Shown here piece by piece: positions 57,585-64,000 of a stretch of DNA of 64,000 nt (position 1 is the stretch's first letter; each line of letters opens with the position of its first letter). A program made the position numbers and the translations under genes. The notes beneath the pieces are model-generated. The model did not search any database. It saw only the letters and a list, made by a program, of their open reading frames with translations, and had not been told where the DNA came from. Source of the DNA: Acetobacter papayae JCM 25143 (GTDB lineage: Bacteria > Pseudomonadota > Alphaproteobacteria > Acetobacterales > Acetobacteraceae); assembly GCF_000613285.1 (NCBI RefSeq), contig NZ_BAIN01000001.1:62001-126000 (forward strand). Reading direction: 5' to 3'.

Positions 57585-58838
57585 TTAAAGCACAAGAGAC
57601 AGGGGCGACTGCACAGCCGTGCGGAACGCGTTCAGCCATTGTGCGGCGGTTGCGCCGTCAACGGCACGATGATCAACCGACAGGGTCACGGTCATGACCG
57701 TTGCGATCTTGATCTCGTTGCCCGATACGACAGGCTGTTTACGACCTGCGGCAATGGCAAGGATCGCGGCCTGCGGCGGGTTGACGATGGCGGCAAAGTC
57801 CTTGACGCCATACATGCCCATGTTCGAGATCGAGAACGTGCCGCCCTGAAACTCTTCCGGTTTGAGTTTGCCTGCACGGGCGCGGCTGATCAGCGACTTG
57901 GCTTCCTGACTGATCTCGCGCAGGCTCTTGGAATCGGCCTTGCGGACAATCGGGGTAATCAGCCCGTCATCAAGAGACACCGCGACGGAGATATCGGCAT
58001 CTTCATGCAGGAGTATGCCTTCTTCGGTGTAGTAGGCATTAACCGTGGGCACCTTTTTGAGTGCTACTGCCGAAGCCTTGATGAGCATGTCATTGACGGA
58101 GAGCTTGACGCCGTCTTCCCCCTCGCCTTCCGCCAGTGCGTTAAGCTGGGCACGCAGCGCCATCAGGGCGTCCAGTTCCACATCTATGGAAACATAGAAA
58201 TGCGGGACATTAGCCTTGGATTCAGTCAGCCTGCGGGCAATGACCTTGCGCATGGTGGTGTGCGGCACCAGACGGCTGCCACCCGAAGCAGGCAGGGCAG
58301 CGGCAGGTGCAGCGGCTTCAGCCTTGGGTGCGTTCTGGGCGTTTTCCACATCCCGCTTGACGATACGGCCATTAGGGCCGGAGCCCTTGATGTTCGCAAG
58401 GTCGAGCCCCTTCTGTCGGGCAATACGCCGTGCGAGAGGGGACGCCACGATACGGGTACCGGTTGCCGCCTTGGCGGCTATCGGTGCGGGGGCCGCAGGC
58501 GTGGGGGCTGGTGCCTGTGGGGCCACCGGGCTGTTCTGTACAGCAGGAGCCGTGGGGGTCGAAGACTTGAGCGCCCCTTCAGCCGGAACGGCCTCGCCTT
58601 CTTCCACCAGAATGGCGATAGGCGTGTTGACCGCGACCCCTTCGGCCCCTTCGGGCACCAGAATGCGGCCTAAAATCCCTTCCTCAATGGCTTCGACTTC
58701 CATCGTCGCCTTGTCGGTTTCGATTTCAGCCAGCACATCGCCTGATGCAACGGTGTCGCCTTCTTTCTTGACCCACCGCGCCAGCTTGCCTTCCGTCATG
58801 GTGGGGGAAAGGGCTGGCATGAGAATTTCAGTTGCCAT
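57585..58838 (-). CDS. pdhC: dihydrolipoamide acetyltransferase PdhC (E2)
   Basis: An intact 417-residue E2. One lipoyl domain (residues 1-80, lysine in [12 protein letters not shown]) is joined by a Pro/Ala-rich linker to a peripheral subunit-binding domain (SPLARRIARQKGLDLANIKG) and the catalytic domain with the C-terminal DHRAVDG motif. It transfers acetyl groups to CoA and forms the core of the complex. The lipoyl domain is nearly identical to the one at the start of PdhB. Confidence 0.96.
   Translation of the reverse strand: MATEILMPALSPTMTEGKLARWVKKEGDTVASGDVLAEIETDKATMEVEAIEEGILGRILVPEGAEGVAVNTPIAILVEEGEAVPAEGALKSSTPTAPAVQNSPVAPQAPAPTPAAPAPIAAKAATGTRIVASPLARRIARQKGLDLANIKGSGPNGRIVKRDVENAQNAPKAEAAAPAAALPASGGSRLVPHTTMRKVIARRLTESKANVPHFYVSIDVELDALMALRAQLNALAEGEGEDGVKLSVNDMLIKASAVALKKVPTVNAYYTEEGILLHEDADISVAVSLDDGLITPIVRKADSKSLREISQEAKSLISRARAGKLKPEEFQGGTFSISNMGMYGVKDFAAIVNPPQAAILAIAAGRKQPVVSGNEIKIATVMTVTLSVDHRAVDGATAAQWLNAFRTAVQSPLSLVL
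58587..58838 (-). repeat. lipoyl-domain repeat, copy in pdhC
   Basis: The first 84 codons of pdhC match the first 84 of pdhB (59963-60214) at about 87% of bases by eye and about nine residues in ten. The match ends sharply where the Ala/Pro linkers begin. This is a 250-base direct repeat 1.4 kb apart and a potential site for recombination or gene conversion. Confidence 0.8.
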
Positions 58839-58850
58839 CGTCTCAGCCTC

Positions 58851-60214
58851 TCAGATCAGGCCGCGCACGGCTTTGACGACGTGCTCGGGCTGTGGCAGCG
58901 CCAGTTTTTCCAGATTGGCGGCAAACGGCATGGGTACATCCACACCAGCAACGCGTGCGGGCGGCGCATCCAGCCAGTCAAACGCATGCTCGATCACCTG
59001 CATGGCAACCTCGGAGCCAATTCCCGCGAACGGCCAGCCTTCTTCCACCGTCACAAGGCGACCGGTCTTGCGAACGCTCTCGACAATGGTTGCGGTATCC
59101 AGCGGGCGGAGACTGCGCAGGTTGATGACTTCGGCCTCAATGCCTTCCGCCGCCAGAAGCTCGGCAGCTTCCAGAGCGATCCCCACCGCGATGGAGAAGG
59201 ATACGATCGTCACATCCTTGCCGGGCCGTTCGATCTTCGCCTTGCCAATAGGCAGGATGAAGTCTTCATCCACCGGGCATGGGAATTTGTGGCCGTACAG
59301 GATTTCGTTTTCGAGCACCACAACCGGGTTGGGGTCACGAATGGCGGCACGCAGTAGGCCTTTGGCATCTGCTGCCGACCATGGGGCGACAACCTTGAGG
59401 CCAGGCACATGCGCATACCAGCTTCCGTAGCACTGCGAGTGCTGGGCACCCACGCGCGCGGCGGCACCATTGGGGCCACGGAAAACGATGGGACAACCCA
59501 TCTGCCCGCCAGACATGTAGAGCGTCTTGGCTGCCGAGTTGATGATATGTCAATGGCCTGCATGGCGAAGTTCATGGTCATGAACTCGACAATGGGTTTC
59601 AGCCCGGTCAGGGCTGCGCCAACGGCCATGCCTGTAAAACCGTGTTCGGTAATGGGCATGTCAATGACGCGCTTCTCACCGAATTCCTGCAAAAGCCCCT
59701 GCGAGATTTTGTAGGCACCCTGATATTCGGCCACTTCCTCACCCAGCAGGAAGACATCACCATCGCGGCGCAGTTCCGCCGCCATGGCGTCACGCAGCGC
59801 TTCGCGCACGGTAATTTCCTGTGTGGGGCCCCAGTCCTTGTCTTCATGCGAAACAAAGCTTTGGGGAGCCTGCGTCGCAGCAGCAGGTGCTGCCGATACA
59901 GGCTGTGCTGCGGCCGGCGCTGCCTGTGTGGCTGCGGGTGCCGTCTGGCCTGCCTGATCCGGCACGGCCTCGCCTTCCTCCACCAAAATGGCGATAGGCG
60001 TGTTGACCGCAACCCCTTCGGTGCCTTCGGGCACAAGAATACGGCCGAGCACGCCGTCTTCAATCGCCTCGACTTCCATCGTGGCCTTGTCGGTTTCGAT
60101 TTCGGCCAGAATATCGCCGCCGGAGACCGTGTCTCCTTCCTTTTTCACCCAGCGTGAAAGCTTGCCTTCCGTCATGGTGGGGGAAAGCGCGGGCATCAGA
60201 ATTTCAGTCGCCAT
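58851..60214 (-). CDS. pdhB: pyruvate dehydrogenase E1 beta with N-terminal lipoyl domain, frameshifted
   Basis: About 455 residues. Residues 1-80 are a lipoyl domain with the modifiable lysine in [12 protein letters not shown], followed by an Ala/Pro linker and the E1 beta part ([43 protein letters not shown]). Such lipoyl-bearing E1 beta subunits are known in Zymomonas and rhizobia. One base is lost near 59548 ([19 protein letters not shown] after correction). It is placed between pdhA and pdhC with gaps of 6 and 12 bases. Confidence 0.93.
59963..60214 (-). repeat. lipoyl-domain repeat, copy in pdhB
   Basis: Partner of the repeat at 58587-58838; together they encode the two lipoyl domains of the complex. 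Most differences are at third codon positions or conservative changes, so both copies are under selection to stay functional. Confidence 0.8.
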
Positions 60215-60220
60215 GATCTT

Positions 60221-61231
60221 TCAGGCCTCCAGCACAACGTCCGTGAACAGTTCAGAAGGATCAGGTTCCGGGCTTGTCTGTGCAAAGTCCGCGGCGTCGT
60301 TGACGATGGCCTTGATCTCGGTATCCATGGCTTTCAGGGCAGCTTCTTCCACCCCGGCTTCCAGAAGGATATGCTTAACGTGTTCGATCGGGTCGTGGTG
60401 CTTGCGAACGTTTTCAACCTCTTCACGCGTACGGTATTTGGCCGGATCTGACATGGAGTGGCCACGGTAGCGGTAGGTCATCATTTCCAGCAGGAAAGGC
60501 CCCTTCCCTGCGCGGCAATGCGCCACGGCTTCGGCGGCGGCTTCATGCACGGCGGCAACGTCCATACCGTCCACCTGCCTGCCGGGAATGCCCCAGGGTT
60601 CGCCGTTCTTGTAGAACTCGTGCCAGGCAGAAGCGCGCTCGACCGAGGTGCCCATGCCGTAACGGTTGTTTTCAAGCACGAAGAGACAGGGCAGCTTGTG
60701 CAGGGCCGCAAGGTTGAAGCTTTCGTAAACCTGCCCCTGATTGGCTGCACCATCCCCAAAATACGCAACGGCGACTTCATCCGTCCCGCGGTATTTGTTG
60801 GCGAAGGCAAGCCCGATGCCCAGCGCAACCTGTGCCCCCACGATGCCGTGTCCGCCGTAGAAATTCTTCTCACGGGAGAACATGTGCATGGAGCCACCCT
60901 TGCCATGGGAATATCCCGTGGCGCGGCCGGTCAGCTCCGCCATGACGCCTCGCGGCTCCATGCCTGCGGCAAGCATCTGTCCGTGGTCGCGGTAGGAGGT
61001 GATGAGCTTGTCACCATCGCGCAGGCACATCTGGATGCCGGTCACAACGGCTTCCTGCCCGATGTAGAGGTGGCAGAAACCACCGATGAGGCTCATGCCG
61101 TAAAGCTGTCCGGCCTTTTCCTCGAAACGGCGGATCAGCAGCATGTCATGGTAAGCCTGCATGAACTGGTCGCGGGTCAGAGAGGGCTCATTGCGGCCCG
61201 CTTTGCCCACCTGTTTGTCTGTTGTACCCAT
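60221..61231 (-). CDS. pdhA: pyruvate dehydrogenase E1 alpha PdhA
   Basis: An intact 336-residue subunit that decarboxylates pyruvate with thiamine diphosphate. The cofactor motif is YFGDGAANQGQVYESFNLAAL ending at a conserved Asn-bearing helix, with HGKGGSMHMF and the phosphorylation-loop-like YRYRGHSMSDP. An AAGGA site precedes the ATG at 61231. The 120 bases upstream are AT-rich and probably contain the operon promoter for pdhA-pdhB-pdhC-lpd. Confidence 0.96.
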   Translation of the reverse strand: MGTTDKQVGKAGRNEPSLTRDQFMQAYHDMLLIRRFEEKAGQLYGMSLIGGFCHLYIGQEAVVTGIQMCLRDGDKLITSYRDHGQMLAAGMEPRGVMAELTGRATGYSHGKGGSMHMFSREKNFYGGHGIVGAQVALGIGLAFANKYRGTDEVAVAYFGDGAANQGQVYESFNLAALHKLPCLFVLENNRYGMGTSVERASAWHEFYKNGEPWGIPGRQVDGMDVAAVHEAAAEAVAHCRAGKGPFLLEMMTYRYRGHSMSDPAKYRTREEVENVRKHHDPIEHVKHILLEAGVEEAALKAMDTEIKAIVNDAADFAQTSPEPDPSELFTDVVLEA

Positions 61232-61353
61232 GAATGGAGTCCTTAACTATACTCAACCATTTAATGCGACACCTGGCTTTGATTGGGAGAAGACAGACAT
61301 TTTATCCTGCGTCTTTGTTAAGTGCATGAAAATCCGGTTCTTGGGCCGCGCCT

Positions 61354-61830
61354 TTATTTGGCGTTATATTCTCCTGACTGTCCCCCGCTTTTGTGCAACA
61401 GCCTGATGTTGTCGATCTGCATGCCGCGATCCACTGCCTTGCACATGTCATACAAGGTTAGTGCTGCGACTGACACAGCCGTCAACGCTTCTATTTCCAC
61501 ACCTGTCGCCCCCGTTGTTGTAACAACGGCGGTAATCACGACCTTGTCATTCCCAGCAGCAAAATCCACGCTGATGCTGCTTAGGCTCAGAGGGTGACAT
61601 AATGGGATAAGATCGGCGGTTTTCTTGGCCGCCATGATCCCCGCTATACGCGCTGTCGCGTACACATCGCCCTTGGGCATATCGCCCGACTGGATCATGT
61701 CCAGCGTGCGGGAGGCCATGAGAATCTCCCCGCACGCCACGGCCTTGCGATGTGTTGCGGGCTTGGCGGAAACGTCCACCATCCGGGCATGGCCAGCCAT
61801 GTCCAGATGCGTCAGCCGTGCCTGTGTCAT
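61354..61830 (-). CDS. moaC: cyclic pyranopterin monophosphate synthase MoaC
   Basis: An intact 158-residue enzyme of molybdenum cofactor synthesis. Motifs: [18 protein letters not shown], the [12 protein letters not shown] segment with catalytic Cys-His, and the lysine-bearing [12 protein letters not shown], ending [10 protein letters not shown]. The ATG at 61830 starts one base after the trpC stop, so it is very likely co-transcribed with trpD-trpC, an order seen in many alphaproteobacteria. Confidence 0.94.
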   Translation of the reverse strand: MTQARLTHLDMAGHARMVDVSAKPATHRKAVACGEILMASRTLDMIQSGDMPKGDVYATARIAGIMAAKKTADLIPLCHPLSLSSISVDFAAGNDKVVITAVVTTTGATGVEIEALTAVSVAALTLYDMCKAVDRGMQIDNIRLLHKSGGQSGEYNAK

Positions 61831-61831
61831 G

Positions 61832-62698
61832 TCAGTCCGTGCCCAGAAGCTTGCGCGCGGCCTCTCCGGGGTCGGGCTGACGCAGCAGGGATTCCCCAAC
61901 GAGAAAACCCGTTACGCCCTGTGCGGAAAGCTGCTCGATTTCGGCATGGGTCTTGATGCCGCTTTCCGAGATAATGATCCTGTCAGGCGGCACCAGCGGC
62001 GCAAGCTGGCTGGTGGTGTTGATATCCGTCACCAGTGTCTTGAGATTGCGGTTGTTGATGCCGATCAGGAAAGTATCCAGCGCCAGAGCGCGGTTCAGTT
62101 CTTCCTCGTCATGAACTTCCACCAGAACGTCCATGTCCAGTCCTTTGGCATGGTCTACCAGTTCCAGCGCTTTTTCGTCGCTCAGGATGCTCATGATCAG
62201 CAGGATGCAGTCAGCACCGATCAGGCGGCTTTCATAAACCTGCCACGGGTCGAGAATGAAGTCCTTGCGCAGGACAGGCAGCGCGCAGGCGGCACGTGCT
62301 GTGATCAGGTCGTCATTCGAGCCGTGAAAGCATGAGCTTTCAGTCAGAACCGACAGGCAGGCAGCCCCGGCCTGCTCGTAGCTACGTGCGACCTGAGCCG
62401 GGTCGTAATGCTCTTGAAGGATGCCCGCCGAAGGAGAAGCCTTCTTGATTTCGGCGATAAGCCCCACGGCGCGGTCTGCGGCTTTTTCTTTCAGGGCGCG
62501 TCCAAAGCCACGGGGTGCGTCCTTCTGCTCCTGCACCTTCGCTGAAATTTCCTTCAGGGGCAGCAGGGTGGAGCGGTGTTCGACTTCCAGTTTCGTTCTG
62601 GCGCAGATACGGGCCAGAACATCAGGCAGTTCGTCGGCTCCGGCGGCGCAAACGGCGTCTGAAGGTGCAACCGTGGACGTGTTGGGTGTATCGCTCAT
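61832..62698 (-). CDS. trpC: indole-3-glycerol phosphate synthase TrpC
   Basis: An intact 288-residue TIM-barrel enzyme that closes the indole ring in tryptophan synthesis. The catalytic lysines and the substrate loop are in [13 protein letters not shown] and [14 protein letters not shown]; later motifs are [25 protein letters not shown] and IISESGI. The N-terminus is about 20 residues longer than usual, so a later start is possible. It follows trpD by about 11 bases. Confidence 0.95.
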   Translation of the reverse strand: MSDTPNTSTVAPSDAVCAAGADELPDVLARICARTKLEVEHRSTLLPLKEISAKVQEQKDAPRGFGRALKEKAADRAVGLIAEIKKASPSAGILQEHYDPAQVARSYEQAGAACLSVLTESSCFHGSNDDLITARAACALPVLRKDFILDPWQVYESRLIGADCILLIMSILSDEKALELVDHAKGLDMDVLVEVHDEEELNRALALDTFLIGINNRNLKTLVTDINTTSQLAPLVPPDRIIISESGIKTHAEIEQLSAQGVTGFLVGESLLRQPDPGEAARKLLGTD

Positions 62699-62709
62699 GA
62701 TTGTCCTGT

Positions 62710-63821
62710 TTATCTTTCGGGTCGAGCGGCAGACCCGGCCGCGCGTAACCCATCAAGAACCGCCAGAGCGGCCCCGTTATCCAGCGAGCGCGCGGCTTCC
62801 GCCACACCATTTTTCAGCGCATGCGGGTCAAGCCGCCCTTCGTGCAGAAGGCTGATCCGCCCCGCGACATGAAGGGCGCAGGCCGCGTTTAACAGGACGG
62901 TGTCCCGGTAAGCCCCATGCGCACCACGCAACAGCTCATCAAGCGCTTGCGCGTTATGCTGTGCGTTTCCTCCTTGTATGGCACTCACTGGCGCGTATGC
63001 AAGCCCCGCCATTTCCGGCTCAACCGCAAAGGAATAAGCACGCCCATCTTCAAGGGCTTCAACCTGCGTGGGGCCAGCCAGCGTCATTTCATCAATGCCG
63101 CCATGACCTATGCGCGGCAGGCCGCATACGGCCCATACTCGTTCGGAACCCAGTCTGCCCAGCACATCCACCACGGGCCGTAGCATGAAGGAGAAAACAC
63201 CCCTACCAGCTGCCGCCGGACCCCGGCGGGGTTTACCAGCGGGCCAACAAGGTTGAACAGAGTGGGCAGCCCCAGCGCCTTGCGTGCCTGCGCCGCATGC
63301 CGCATGGCCGGGTGATGGTTGGGGGCCGCAAGGAAAATGGCCCGATGTGACTGCATCTGGCTACGAAGGGATGCGGCATCCGCCAGAAGGGGTACGCCAA
63401 GCGCACCCAACACATCCGATGCGCCGGAAAGCGATGAAACCGCCCTGTTGCCATGCTTGGCAACAGGAATGCCCAGAGCCGCCAGAACAAAAGCAACGGC
63501 GGTGGACACATTCAGCGTCCCGTAATTGTCCCCCCCCGTGCCGCAGACATCCACGGTGTTGTCTGGCAGGTCTGGCACCGCGTTCATGCGCTGCCGCAGG
63601 GCGGTTACCGCCCCCAGCAGTTCGTCGGGCGTTTCTCCACGCACACGCAATGCCATTAGAAAGGCGGCAATGCGTTCGGATGAAACCGCGCCGTCCATGA
63701 TTACGCCAAAAGCCTCTTCGGCCTGTGTAGCGCTGAGGGATTCTCGTTTGGCCAGCCGTTCAAGCACTGCCGTAAACAGGGCGTGGCTGTCAGCCGTAAC
63801 CGCGCTCAGAGTGTCAGACAT
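62710..63821 (-). CDS. trpD: anthranilate phosphoribosyltransferase TrpD, frameshifted
   Basis: About 371 residues, somewhat longer than the usual 330-345. The phosphoribosyl-diphosphate site is [18 protein letters not shown], followed by [17 protein letters not shown] and the [12 protein letters not shown] segment. One base is missing near 63192, between GVFSP and [12 protein letters not shown]. The ATG at 63821 overlaps the trpG end by 8 bases; an ATG five codons upstream is also in frame. Confidence 0.92.
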
Positions 63822-64000
63822 GAGCCTGTCCGGCATTCCATTCCCGGGCGATGGTCAGAAAATTACGGAGCAGGTCATGCCCATATTCAGAGGCAATGCT
63901 CTCGGGGTGGAACTGCACGCCTGATATCGGGAGTTCACGGTGTCGCACACCCATGATCACGCCATCTTCCGTCCACGCCGTGACTTCCAGATGCGGGGGA
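63814..64000 (-). CDS. trpG: anthranilate synthase component II TrpG, C-terminal part only
   Basis: The last 61 codons of a glutamine amidotransferase; the start lies beyond the window edge. The catalytic histidine and glutamate are in [15 protein letters not shown], and the order trpG-trpD-trpC points to anthranilate synthase rather than the related folate enzyme. The stop (63814-63816) overlaps the trpD start. Confidence 0.88.
   Translation of the reverse strand, partial: PPHLEVTAWTEDGVIMGVRHRELPISGVQFHPESIASEYGHDLLRNFLTIAREWNAGQAHV

Noticed and set aside
57372-58673. Plus-strand ORF of 433 codons opposite lpd and pdhC
   Set aside because: Antisense shadow of lpd and pdhC without recognisable domains.
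2979-63821. Widespread pseudogenes pointing to genome reduction
   Set aside because: The breaks hit essential genes with perfect continuation in the next frame and no loss of conserved residues, which fits sequence error far better than decay.
1-64000. tRNA, rRNA, CRISPR arrays, insertion sequences or phage genes
   Set aside because: Gaps between genes were read for tRNA-like arms, repeated spacers, terminal repeats and transposase or integrase motifs; none was found.

Overview
The window comes from an alphaproteobacterium, most probably an acetic acid bacterium (Acetobacteraceae; GC content looks close to 60%). This rests on the gene neighbourhoods and is inference: E1-beta with its own lipoyl domain in a pdhA-pdhB-pdhC-lpd-lipA-ratA run, trpG-trpD-trpC-moaC, purL-bolA-grxD, and DUF2849/DUF934 genes around cysI. 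It is ordinary chromosome, almost entirely coding. I see no insertion sequence, prophage, CRISPR array, tRNA or rRNA.

The dominant feature is broken reading frames. About 36 of about 69 genes need one or more small frame corrections (about 49 breaks by my count). In each case the protein resumes in another frame with no missing residues. Many of these genes are indispensable (fabD, fabG, waaA, lpxK, lpxL, smpB, dapA, purL, purB, lpd, lipA, pdhB). Around 40 breaks fit loss of one base and around 9 fit loss of two or gain of one, often in short G or C runs. I read this as uncorrected sequencing or assembly error and report each gene over its whole span.

Layout. 1-2616 (-): bioB and queE-queC-queD, the start of 7-deazaguanine (queuosine precursor) synthesis. 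2979-11913 (+): assimilatory sulfate reduction, with APS reductase, cysD, a cysN-cysC fusion, the permease/ATPase genes cysT-cysW-cysA, a DUF2849 protein, sulfite reductase and a DUF934 protein. 11936-16697 (+): lipid A/Kdo assembly (DUF374 acyltransferase, waaA, lpxK, lpxL-type acyltransferase) and an inositol-monophosphatase-family enzyme. 16790-17631: an exported SYLF protein. 17667-22289 (-): fabD-fabG-acpP-fabF-mltG.

22431-30163: a methyltransferase with a glycine-betaine-binding-like protein, an unknown 118-residue protein, an LpxR-like outer-membrane protein, a double cold-shock protein, and nikR divergent from a TonB-dependent receptor. 30195-33242 (-): kdsB, pheA, dapA, smpB. 33352-41611: a cytochrome c, a histidinol-phosphatase-like enzyme, serA and comM (+), metC-like lyase and sseA (-), a PerM-type membrane protein and an EEP-family protein (+). 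41595-43823: cardiolipin synthase, yraN and a His-rich exported protein. 43897-50361 (-): purB, purC, purS, a Rap1a/Tai-like exported protein, purQ, purL, bolA, grxD.

50538-54225 (+): TerC-type membrane protein, soluble lytic transglycosylase, pgpA and a PncC/CinA-C amidase. 54211-61231 (-): the pyruvate dehydrogenase and lipoate run ending in a small exported protein. 61354-64000 (-): moaC, trpC, trpD, trpG (cut by the window edge).

The metabolic genes link up. SerA, the cysteine pathway, the metC-like lyase and SseA handle serine and sulfur. The lipid A genes, kdsB, fab genes, cls and pgpA supply the envelope. LipA makes the cofactor for both lipoyl-bearing pyruvate dehydrogenase subunits encoded beside it. 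I found no clear previously undescribed system. The best leads are the DUF2849/DUF934 genes around cysI, the Rap1a/Tai-like protein coupled to purS and purQ, and the nikR-TonB receptor control region.
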